DNA of 64,000 nucleotides from positions 15,947 to 79,946 of the forward strand of contig MNQS01000132.1 in NCBI GenBank assembly GCA_001915545.1. Reading direction: 5' to 3'. A model generated the notes under the pieces. The model was not told where the DNA came from and did not search any database. It saw only the letters and a program-made list of their open reading frames with translations. The position numbers and the translations under genes were made by a program. Positions 9,480 through 17,078 of this stretch are shown one piece after another. This DNA comes from Bacteroides sp. 43_108. Its GTDB lineage: Bacteria > Bacteroidota > Bacteroidia > Bacteroidales > Bacteroidaceae. Positions within the stretch are counted from its first letter, which is position 1. Each line of letters begins with the position of its first letter.

Positions 9480-10457
9480 TCAAGAACATCTGATAACCTG
9501 TCCCTTGCGTATAATAGACTTAGGACTGAGATTATTCAGTTCGCACAATTTCTTCACGGTAGTTCCCTGCTTGCGCGCAATTGTATACAAACTGTCACCG
9601 CTCTTGACTCTATATGTTCTTCTAGAGTTTCCTGAAGATTTTTTCTTTGAAACAACTGTCTTAGTTTCAGGCTTTACAGCAGTTGAAGCCTCAACTTTTT
9701 CAGCTTCTTTCACCTCTTCGGCAGAAGCGTATTTATCTTCTGAAGCCACTTCCAGCGAAGCCCAGTCTCCACGCTTCATTTCACCGAGTTTCGAAACGTA
9801 GAAATCGCCTGTTACGTCCTGATTTTCAAAATCAAACAACAATGCAGGATTTATAGGAGCCCCCAAAAGACGTGTTTCAAAATGCAGGTGGGAACCATTA
9901 GAACGTCCTGTATTTCCACCCAGACCGATAACTTCTCCAGCCTTGACAATCTGATTTTCCTTAACAAGTTGCTTGCTCAAATGGCCGTAAAGAGTCTCAA
10001 GTCCGTTAGGATGACGAATTACGACATAGTAACCATATCCTCTACGCTCGTACTTCACCATTCTAACCTTTCCGTCAAAAGCTGCCACAATGGTATCTCC
10101 GGTATAAACCTTTATATCTAGTCCTTCATGGATTCTTCTCCATCTATATCCGAATTTCGAAGTGATTTTACGGCTTGGTGTCGGCATGCAGAAACCTCTA
10201 AGGTCAATCTTGAAGTTTGCTCCGACCCTTCCTTCAACGCCTCGAAGAGAGTTATTTTCCCAATTAGAATATATGTATGACGCAGGATTATTAAGATCTT
10301 CTTTCTCTATGAGATTCTTAAGCTTGATGTTTTCAACATCCTTCATTCGTCTATCCGACGGAGCCTGTCGCGAAATCAAGTCCTGTGCCGTTGCTCCTGT
10401 GGCCAATACGATAAGCATGGCCGTACCTATTGTTCTTTTGATTGTTTTGAAATTCAC
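9480..10457 (-). CDS. Secreted M23 metallopeptidase with C-terminal LysM domain
   Basis: Predicted peptidoglycan endopeptidase of the envelope, 325 residues. The signal peptide ends at ATGATAQ. The LytM/M23 domain (about residues 95-205) has its zinc ligands His110 and Asp114 in HEGLDIK and His192 in SHLHFE; His159 in YGHL is the usual catalytic His. A Lys/Glu-rich linker (230-280) follows, then a LysM peptidoglycan-binding module (about 281-324, YRVKSGDSLYTIARK ... GQVIRCS). All catalytic residues are present, so activity is likely. ndk lies 49 bp upstream on the same strand. Confidence 0.93.
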   Translation of the reverse strand: MNFKTIKRTIGTAMLIVLATGATAQDLISRQAPSDRRMKDVENIKLKNLIEKEDLNNPASYIYSNWENNSLRGVEGRVGANFKIDLRGFCMPTPSRKITSKFGYRWRRIHEGLDIKVYTGDTIVAAFDGKVRMVKYERRGYGYYVVIRHPNGLETLYGHLSKQLVKENQIVKAGEVIGLGGNTGRSNGSHLHFETRLLGAPINPALLFDFENQDVTGDFYVSKLGEMKRGDWASLEVASEDKYASAEEVKEAEKVEASTAVKPETKTVVSKKKSSGNSRRTYRVKSGDSLYTIARKQGTTVKKLCELNNLSPKSIIRKGQVIRCS

Positions 10458-10506
10458 GGGTTTTGTCAGTTTTTTGTTCTCTCTTCACGAGGGAATAGGG
10501 GAGGTA

Positions 10507-10971
10507 TCAAAATTCATCGCTGGCGTAAAGATACTGCGCCGTTGCAGGTGTATAATCAAAAATCTCCTCAGGTTTGAAAAATCTCTTTAACTCAATCTCA
10601 GCTGTTTCTCTCGAGTCCGACGCATGTATGATATTTTCCTGGAAGCTCATACTGAAATCACCTCTTATTGTACCAGGAGCAGCCTTGCGCCCCGTGGTCG
10701 AACCAGTCATAAGTCTCACAGTCTCAACTGCATCAACGCCTTCGTAGCAGCAGCAGATGACCGGACACACCATCATAGAATCTTTCACCCTCTGGAAGAA
10801 CGGCTTGTCCGCCAGATGAGAATAATGTTCACTCAGCAGCGCATCATCGAGCTGCATCATCTTCATACCTGCAAGGCGCAAACCCTTGCGTTCAAATCTG
10901 GCTGTCACCTCGCCGACCAAGGCACGCTGTACGGCACACGGCTTGAGGATGACCAATGTCTTCTCCATCAT
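10507..10971 (-). CDS. ndk: Nucleoside diphosphate kinase
   Basis: Transfers phosphate from ATP to NDPs through a phosphohistidine. The 154-residue protein starts MMEKTLVILKP. The active site His116 lies in NIIHASDS (family consensus NxxHGSDS, here with Ala for Gly), and the nucleotide-binding GTIRGDF is intact. The start at 10971 is favoured. An earlier in-frame start at 11007 would add 12 residues without similarity to the family. The two adjacent ATGs make 10968 equally possible. Confidence 0.93.
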   Translation of the reverse strand: MMEKTLVILKPCAVQRALVGEVTARFERKGLRLAGMKMMQLDDALLSEHYSHLADKPFFQRVKDSMMVCPVICCCYEGVDAVETVRLMTGSTTGRKAAPGTIRGDFSMSFQENIIHASDSRETAEIELKRFFKPEEIFDYTPATAQYLYASDEF

Positions 10972-11356
10972 AGAATAAAAAGAATTTATCAACGAGTGTG
11001 TTTTCAATCACCAATTGCAAACTTAGTTATTTTTTTGGAGGCATGCAAACCGACCCGATTCATTTTAGCATTTGTTCACAACCGCTCGGATTTTTTCAGT
11101 TCGATTTCGATATAATCCATTATAAATAAGCATTATTCACAAGAAAATCGTGAACATTCGAAATATCTTGACAAAAGTCAACTACGAAAACGAGCCACAA
11201 TCAGACAAGAAAAAATAGCCACCGGCACATCTGTCACAGACATCACGTTCAAAGAATACAACACCGCAACATTACAGCACATCATCCCAAGCAGTTCAGT
11301 CAGATCAGCATTTAAGAATCAAGAAACGCCACAACCGGTTAACTATAAAATAAATT

Positions 11357-11412
11357 GCGAGGGCTCGAAAATAAATTTTCAGGCGCTCGCAAATAAAAAG
11401 ATGAGCCCTCGC
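11357..11412. repeat. Dispersed inverted-repeat element, copy 1
   Basis: Outer arms GCGAGGGCTC (11357-11366) and GAGCCCTCGC (11403-11412) are perfectly complementary. The interior holds GGCGCTCGCAAATAAAA. A second copy with the same arms and a similar interior is at 32865-32920, so this is a small repeated element rather than a chance hairpin. Confidence 0.75.
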
Positions 11413-11465
11413 GATATCGAAATCGGCAGAGCACACAGACTGATTAACTTTAATTAGCATTTACA

Positions 11466-11482
11466 GATGCAAGGTTATGCAA
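11466..11482. promoter_or_regulatory. Shared upstream motif, copy 1
   Basis: GATGCAAGGTTATGCAA stands 50 bp before the NigD-like start. A near-identical GATGCAAGGTTTGCAA precedes the next lipoprotein gene (12295-12310). The second copy contains the dyad TGCAA-GGT-TTGCA. It could be a regulator site or part of an ECF promoter; this is inference. Confidence 0.45.
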
Positions 11483-11532
11483 ATCCCTCATTTAAATATT
11501 ACACAGTATTTAAACTAAAACATAACTATTTT

Positions 11533-12270
11533 ATGGTAACATCTTTCAAGAAATGGGGCATCTTATCCCTGATTGCCGTTTCAGCAACATTGGCAACACA
11601 GTCGTGCGACAATGACGACGACTACAATTACCATCTTCCGAACGCAATAGTGACAGTTAAGCATGCAGAATCAGGCAACTCGTCCTACCTGCAGCTGGAT
11701 GATTCGACAACTCTGCTGCCTATAAACATGACAACATCGCCATTCGGCGACAAAGAGGTAAGAGCCTTCACCAATTTCACATACACTGATGATGACAGCG
11801 GCGATTACGACGCTGCTGTAACAGTAAACTGGATTGACTGCATACTGACCAAACAACCGGCTCCGAATATGGGAGAGAAGAACGATTCCATATACGGTTC
11901 AGATCCGGTGGAACTTATAGGCGACTGGTTCACCATTGTAGAAGACGGATACATCACACTTCGTTTCAGAACTATATGGGGACCATCGGGAATACCTCAT
12001 TACGTAAATCTGATCACGAACACCAACAGCGAAGATCCATACGAAGTGGAATTCCGCCACAATGCCTCCGGCGATACATACGGAACTATAGGCGACGCAG
12101 TTGTAGCTTTCAGCATCAAAGACCTTCCAGACACAGAAGGCAAGGATGTTAAGATTAGAGTGAAATACAAATCACCTAGCGGCTACAAATATGCCGAATT
12201 CAAATACAACAGCGGAAAGAGCTCCGGCGGAACAGTTCCAAGAGAAATGCTGAAACGTCGTATGATGTAA
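11533..12270 (+). CDS. NigD-like lipoprotein
   Basis: A 245-residue exported lipoprotein. The start at 11533 puts the lipobox ATQSC near residue 23, followed by the acidic DNDDDYNY stretch common in Bacteroidetes surface lipoproteins; an in-frame upstream ATG at 11467 would bury the signal. The body matches NigD-type proteins: an N-terminal OB-like part (NAIVTVKHAESGNSSYLQLD), then ILTKQPAPN ... NDSIYGSDPVELI and a C-terminal beta-sandwich (EDGYITLRFRTIWG, EVEFRHNASGD). The molecular role is unknown. It probably starts an operon with the next three plus-strand genes. Confidence 0.85.
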   Translation: MVTSFKKWGILSLIAVSATLATQSCDNDDDYNYHLPNAIVTVKHAESGNSSYLQLDDSTTLLPINMTTSPFGDKEVRAFTNFTYTDDDSGDYDAAVTVNWIDCILTKQPAPNMGEKNDSIYGSDPVELIGDWFTIVEDGYITLRFRTIWGPSGIPHYVNLITNTNSEDPYEVEFRHNASGDTYGTIGDAVVAFSIKDLPDTEGKDVKIRVKYKSPSGYKYAEFKYNSGKSSGGTVPREMLKRRMM

Positions 12271-12294
12271 AAGAAAGTTAAATAAGACACAATT

Positions 12295-12310
12295 GATGCA
12301 AGGTTTGCAA
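12295..12310. promoter_or_regulatory. Shared upstream motif, copy 2
   Basis: GATGCAAGGTTTGCAA, 75 bp before the next lipoprotein start, nearly identical to the copy before the NigD-like gene. An 8-bp palindrome GAGCGCTC follows about 20 bp later. Confidence 0.45.
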
Positions 12311-12384
12311 TAAACTCGATTTATACTAATGAGCGCTCAAAAAACAAATATTTATAACTCAAAACAGAAAACAAACAAGAAACG

Positions 12385-13404
12385 ATGAAAACTATTAATT
12401 TGTACAAAAGCGCAACAGCAGTATTATTAGGTTTGACTACATTTGCAATCACATCATGCAACGAGGACGACGGAAACGGCGGTACACCGGCCAGCGTCTA
12501 CGACGTCATAGGTGAATACAGCGATGCAGTAATGGCAGTCAACGGCAACAACGATACAGTTGACATTGCTGTAGACAACCAGAAGATTTCGATAGAAGAT
12601 TTCCCGCTAAACGAAATTGTTGAATCTATAGTATCTGAAGAAGAAGCAGACGAAGCAACATCTTCACTTTCTGACATCACATACAACATAAACTATACAG
12701 CTGAAGTAGTAGGCAAGAATGTATACATGTCGCTGTCGGCCGACACCCTTTCGTTCGAATTCGAAGTCGGAGGACAGACAAAGGAAGTGAAGGTTGCATT
12801 TGCATCTGAAGCCTCAGCTCTCTACAACACCAAGAGTCAGAGCCTCTCAATGTCTCTGAAGGCAGAAGGCGTAACACTCGACGGTGCAGAGGTTGAATCA
12901 TTCACTCCAATGGATTTCATCGTAAACTCAGTTTCAAAAAGCAAGGACGACAGCGAAGATGAAGTACCGGGCAAATACTTCTGAGAGATGTCGTCAGAAG
13001 GCGCAACAGACTCAGTCGAAGTAGAAGTAGGCGAACAGATGTTCATCAACGGCTTTCCACTTAGAAACATAGTAAGCCAGCTACTTGAAGAATCAGCTAT
13101 CGACGGAGCTATAGAATCTGCCGGCAAAGTGGTTTGCACAATGAACTACGATACAGAATTCAACAATCCGGACGTTGCACTCGCCATAGCTCCTCAGACA
13201 ATGAACTTCGAAATTGACGTAGAAGGCACCAAGCAGAACATTGAGGTATTCTTCAATCAGGATGCAGCAGGAACATACAACCCTGCAGACAGCACACTGA
13301 CATTCTCAATCACAGCCGACAGCGTCAAGATCGATGCAGTAAAGTCAGAGACATTCAAACCGACAGAATTCACATTCTTACCTTGCAAAAAAACTGTAGA
13401 ATAA
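12385..13404 (+). pseudogene. Two-domain lipoprotein (DUF4840-like) interrupted by an in-frame TGA
   Basis: The first open part (12385-12981, 199 residues) starts with a signal and lipobox (TFAITSCNEDD). The second (12988-13401, 138 residues) is in the same frame and separated only by TGA (12982-12984) and one GAG codon. The halves are homologous: FPLNEIVESI / FPLRNIVSQL, LSFEFEVGGQTKEVKVAF / MNFEIDVEGTKQNIEVFF, VESFTPMDFIV / SETFKPTEFTFL. This implies one two-domain protein originally. The family name is tentative; tandem-domain envelope lipoproteins like this are common in Bacteroidales. The TGA may be a real nonsense mutation, a sequencing error, or read through. The first domain alone would still be an exported lipoprotein. 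Confidence 0.75.
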
Positions 13405-13413
13405 TATAACAAT

Positions 13414-13989
13414 ATGCTATACAGCGGAAATGATCCAGAAACAACATTGCTGGAACAAATCAGACATGGAGACAAGAAAGCCATGAAAGAGCTCTATTGT
13501 CACTATTCCGGCTATCTCAACGCTGTGTGTTCCCGCTATATAGCATGCGATGAGGATGTCAGAGACGTATTGCAGGAAAGTTTCATTAAGATATTCAGCT
13601 CCATCGACAAATTCTGCTATAAAGGCGATGGTTCGCTGAAAGCATGGATGTCAAAAATTGCCGTAAATGAATCCCTTACTCTACTCAACAAAAAAGAGAA
13701 ACTTGCCATCGTGCAATACGAATCTGACATTCCTGACACTATAGATGATAATGATGATGACGAAGGGCCCGACACAGGTGACATTCCTGTGCGGGCCATT
13801 CAAGCTATGATACGAAAGCTCCCCACAGGATACAGGACTGTATTCAACCTATATGTTTTTGAAGGCAAAAGCCATAAGGAAATTGCAGAAATGCTTAATT
13901 TGAAAGAAAGCAGTTCGGCCTCGCAGCTGCACAGAGCAAAAGCATTACTGGCAAAAATGATTCAAGAATATAAGTCAACTAACTACTGA
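13414..13989 (+). CDS. ECF-type RNA polymerase sigma factor
   Basis: A 191-residue sigma-70 family factor with regions 2 and 4 only. Region 2 runs from LYCHYSGYLNAVCSRYI to DVRDVLQESFIKIFSSIDKF (binding of core and the -10 element); region 4 is LPTGYRTVFNLYVFEGKSHKEIAEMLNLKESSSASQLHRAK (helix-turn-helix for the -35 element). An acidic linker (DIPDTIDDNDDDEGPDTGD) joins them. It lies nine bases after the split lipoprotein and three before the anti-sigma-like gene, so these form one operon. Confidence 0.93.
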   Translation: MLYSGNDPETTLLEQIRHGDKKAMKELYCHYSGYLNAVCSRYIACDEDVRDVLQESFIKIFSSIDKFCYKGDGSLKAWMSKIAVNESLTLLNKKEKLAIVQYESDIPDTIDDNDDDEGPDTGDIPVRAIQAMIRKLPTGYRTVFNLYVFEGKSHKEIAEMLNLKESSSASQLHRAKALLAKMIQEYKSTNY

Positions 13990-13992
13990 AAA

Positions 13993-15282
13993 ATGAAAGA
14001 AAGCTGGAACAATGAAATAAAGCGCAAATTCGAAGACTATCAGGAACCTGCTCCTGAAGGACTGTGGGAACAGATTGAGGCACGTTTGGATGCAGAAAAG
14101 GACAACCAACAGAAGCAGCACCCGCAGAAAGTCATCAAGTGGTACAAGCCGGCCGCAGCGGCCGTCGCAGCAGCGTGTGCCATCCTATTGGCTGTTACGC
14201 AACTGTTCAAGACGGTACCGGAAACGACTAGTCTGCAGATGAATGCAGACCGTAATACGGCCTCACATTCTAATCCTATAAAAGAAACCGTCAAAGAAGA
14301 CTTGCACAAACCGCTCAAAGAAACGGACAGCCCGACTCTTCTTGCCCAAAGCGCTATAAAAGAACCGGCAAAGTCTGAAAGCAAACAAACAAACGTACCT
14401 GAAGAAAAAGCGCCTAATACATCAGACGTTCAGGAAAATCCGAAAGCTGAAAATACAACAGAAAACAATTATAAAGAAGAAAAGGAAATCAAGAACAGCG
14501 ACACCAAAGACAGCAGGCAGGACAAACGAATAAGACAATATCCAGACAACCAACTGCTGGCTATAAACAAAATAGTCCCTTCGCATAAAAACAGAGGATT
14601 GCACATAAGTCTGTCGGCATCCAAACTTCCGGATCAGAAAAATTCACATGATGGATACGGAGAACTTATGATCGGTTCAAAACCTACAAAAATCCCTGAT
14701 AATGCCGTATGGGGAGAAGATCCGATGACAGACATACTTTTGTACAACAGGAATATAGCCACCCATACAAAAATAAAGCACAAATTCCCTATCAGAGCCG
14801 GCGTGGCACTGAAATATGACTTCAATGACAGATTTGGAATTGAAGGCGGCCTGGAATATACATATCTCTCATCGGAAATGGTATCTGGAAGCGAAAACTA
14901 CAGGTATGAAACAGAACAGCGGCTTCACTATCTGGGACTATCGCTCAAAGGCTCCTACTCCATCTGGAGAAACAAGAGATGGAATCTGTATCTGTCTGCT
15001 GGAGGAGCTATAGAAAAATGTGTCCATGGAGAAGCAGAAACCGAATACATATTGGCAAACAAGAAAGAATCGTCTAAGAGTGAAAACATCAGCATTGACG
15101 AACCGCAGTGGTCTGTAAATGCATCGGCAGGAGTCCAATACAACATAACAGATGCCGTCGGCATATATGCTGAGCCTGGAGCCAGCTATTTTTTCAAGAA
15201 CAATGCACCTATTGAAAACATATACAAAGACAAACCTCTCAATTTCAACATGAGGTTTGGAGTCAGATTCACAATTAAATGA
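13993..15282 (+). CDS. Anti-sigma-like N-terminus, one membrane helix and beta-barrel-like C-terminus
   Basis: A 429-residue protein. Residues 1-50 (NEIKRKFEDYQEPAPEGLWE) resemble the short cytoplasmic segment of Bacteroidetes anti-sigma-like proteins. A hydrophobic helix follows at about 53-72 (AAAAVAAACAILLAVTQLF), then a Lys/Glu/Pro-rich periplasmic linker to about 200. The last ~180 residues have outer-membrane beta-barrel or PorT-like strands (AGVALKYDFNDRFGIEGGLE, LYLSAGGAIEK, FNMRFGVRFTIK). It starts three bases after the ECF gene and is probably its cognate regulator. A protein with one inner-membrane helix and a barrel-like end is unusual in topology, though this layout does occur in the phylum. 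Confidence 0.7.
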   Translation: MKESWNNEIKRKFEDYQEPAPEGLWEQIEARLDAEKDNQQKQHPQKVIKWYKPAAAAVAAACAILLAVTQLFKTVPETTSLQMNADRNTASHSNPIKETVKEDLHKPLKETDSPTLLAQSAIKEPAKSESKQTNVPEEKAPNTSDVQENPKAENTTENNYKEEKEIKNSDTKDSRQDKRIRQYPDNQLLAINKIVPSHKNRGLHISLSASKLPDQKNSHDGYGELMIGSKPTKIPDNAVWGEDPMTDILLYNRNIATHTKIKHKFPIRAGVALKYDFNDRFGIEGGLEYTYLSSEMVSGSENYRYETEQRLHYLGLSLKGSYSIWRNKRWNLYLSAGGAIEKCVHGEAETEYILANKKESSKSENISIDEPQWSVNASAGVQYNITDAVGIYAEPGASYFFKNNAPIENIYKDKPLNFNMRFGVRFTIK

Positions 15283-15469
15283 TGCGTCCGACATGGACGT
15301 ACCCGACAACAAAAGCACCGGCTGGCCACCGTTCATCTCTGCATAAGAAGAATAAATAGGCATATTATACGAATCTGTCATGGCACAATTGACAAGTATC
15401 CGTATTTTCCTGACTTCGTCACTATAAAAATATTAATTTTATAATATCTTGATAAATAACGTTTTGTAA

Positions 15470-15501
15470 CTTTGCGTACCCTGATTTTGGGGTACGCAAA
15501 G
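15470..15501 (+). other. Terminator-like hairpin just upstream of the transposase start
   Basis: CTTTGCGTACCC pairs perfectly with GGGTACGCAAAG around an eight-base loop, followed by CATTTTTTG and then the transposase ATG at 15512. A promoter-like TAACTTTG (15467-15474) overlaps the left arm. Such a structure could stop outside transcripts from driving the transposase. Confidence 0.65.
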
Positions 15502-15511
15502 CATTTTTTGT

Positions 15512-17068
15512 ATGTTTATCAGGCGAAAAAAGAATCGGTCAGGAACTGTAAGTATCGTTGTAGCTGAAAAGATTTCAGGTTGTTATAAGGAACTTGCCAC
15601 TATCGGTATAGCGCGTAATCAAGAAGAAATAGATTCTCTGGTAGCGAAAGGACACAAATGGATAGATGCGGAACTGGAACGCCGCCATCCACGACTGGAT
15701 CTTTTCGGTGAGGAGCGCCAGAAGTGCGAGGAGGAGCTTCTGAATGCCGAACAGATGCTTTCGTGCATAACCAACATCTCCATCAATGGAGCGGACCTGA
15801 TACTTGACCGTGTCTTTGACAGCGTGGGATTCAACAGGATAGATTATGATGTGTTCCGCAAACTTGTAAAAGCCCGCCTGTCTTATCCTGCAAGCAAGGC
15901 TGCCACAGTGGAGTACCTGAAGAATCATTTTGACGAAGATGTCAGCCTGTCGAAGATCTATCGTTATTTGGACAAGCTGAGCGATAATCAACATAAGATA
16001 GTTCAGGACATAAGCGTCCTTCACACAAAGAAAATTTTAGGCGGTCATATCGGTGTGCTGTTTTATGATGTCACCACACTCTATTTTGAAGCGGACTATG
16101 AAGACGAGCTTCGCAAAACAGGTTTCTCCAAGGAAGGACGTCACCGGAACCCTCAGATCATATTGGGACTGCTGGTCAGCATTGGCGGCTGTCCGCTTGC
16201 GTATTGCATTCATGAGGGCAACAAGTACGAGGGACACACGATGCTTCCGGTAGTGACGGAATTTGTCCGGAAATATGAGCTGGAAGATTTTATCGTGGTG
16301 GCTGACTCAGGGTTGATGAACAACGATAATATAGCCGAACTTGAAGCAAACGGTTACAAGTATATCATCGGTGCGAAAATCAAGAACGAGAGCAGGAAGA
16401 TACAGGAATGGATACTGGAGCAGCCTAAGACAGACTGCCGGATGGTTGAATACGATAAAGGCAACGGACAGAGGTTGTTGGTCGGATATACGGAAGACCG
16501 TGCCCGAAAGGATGCTTACAACCGGGAGAAAGGGATACGCCGTCTGGAGAAGGCATACCGCAGAGGTACGCTTACCAAAGACAATATCAACAAGCGCGGA
16601 TACAACAAGTTCCTGAAAATGGAAGGAGATGTGAAAGTGACCATCAATTACGAGAAGCTGGAGAAAGATGCGAAATGGGATGGTCTCAAAGGATACCTTA
16701 CCAATACGAATATACCCGTCAATGACGTATATGCAGCCTACCATAACCTGTGGCATGTTGAAAGGGCCTTCCGCATATCAAAATCAAAGATAGAGATACG
16801 TCCGATGTTCCACTTCACCAGGCGCAGAATAGAAGCCCATGTCTGTATCTGCTTTGTGGCCTTGAAAGTTTACAAGGAATTGGAACGTCTGCTGAAACTG
16901 TCCGGCATAAATATGAGTGTAGAAAAGGTGCTCGAACTTGCTAAAACTATAGTGACTATACAGATTACATTGCCTCAGAACAAGCAGACAATCAACAGGA
17001 CTATGCTGATGAAACGTCATCAACGAATTGCTCCATTATTCACTGATGAATTTTGGGGTACGCGTTGA
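15512..17068 (+). CDS. IS1634-family (IS4-like DDE) transposase
   Basis: A 518-residue DDE transposase. The catalytic residues are visible: Asp in the FYDVTTLYF motif, Asp in VADSGLMNN, and Glu in HNLWHVERAFRISKS, the Y-x-x-x-x-x-E region of the IS4 group. It has an N-terminal basic region (MFIRRKKNRSG) and a helical region with LSLSKIYRYLDKL-type residues. It is full length with no internal stop, so it is likely active. The start at 15512 follows the hairpin by ten bases. Confidence 0.92.
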   Translation: MFIRRKKNRSGTVSIVVAEKISGCYKELATIGIARNQEEIDSLVAKGHKWIDAELERRHPRLDLFGEERQKCEEELLNAEQMLSCITNISINGADLILDRVFDSVGFNRIDYDVFRKLVKARLSYPASKAATVEYLKNHFDEDVSLSKIYRYLDKLSDNQHKIVQDISVLHTKKILGGHIGVLFYDVTTLYFEADYEDELRKTGFSKEGRHRNPQIILGLLVSIGGCPLAYCIHEGNKYEGHTMLPVVTEFVRKYELEDFIVVADSGLMNNDNIAELEANGYKYIIGAKIKNESRKIQEWILEQPKTDCRMVEYDKGNGQRLLVGYTEDRARKDAYNREKGIRRLEKAYRRGTLTKDNINKRGYNKFLKMEGDVKVTINYEKLEKDAKWDGLKGYLTNTNIPVNDVYAAYHNLWHVERAFRISKSKIEIRPMFHFTRRRIEAHVCICFVALKVYKELERLLKLSGINMSVEKVLELAKTIVTIQITLPQNKQTINRTMLMKRHQRIAPLFTDEFWGTR

Positions 17069-17078
17069 CGAAGTCAGG

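Larger units (their letters stand above)
11008..11532. other. Intergenic region between ndk and the NigD-like gene
   Basis: This stretch separates the divergent ndk and NigD-like genes and has no convincing gene. It contains the inverted-repeat element at 11357-11412 and the GATGCAAGGTT motif at 11466-11482. A 14-codon minus-strand frame near 11120 (MDYIEIELKK...) is too short to support. Confidence 0.6.

Noticed and set aside
11008..11130. Short minus frame MDYIEIELKKSERL as a gene remnant
   Set aside because: Fourteen codons; too short to support and no matching continuation in any frame.
15283..15405. Minus-strand frame left of the IS as the missing GH95 3' end
   Set aside because: The frame reads KIRILVNCAMTDSYNMPIYS and continues, which has no similarity to the expected GLYPG...WS...W segment of GH95. 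It may be a remnant of another gene but cannot be assigned.
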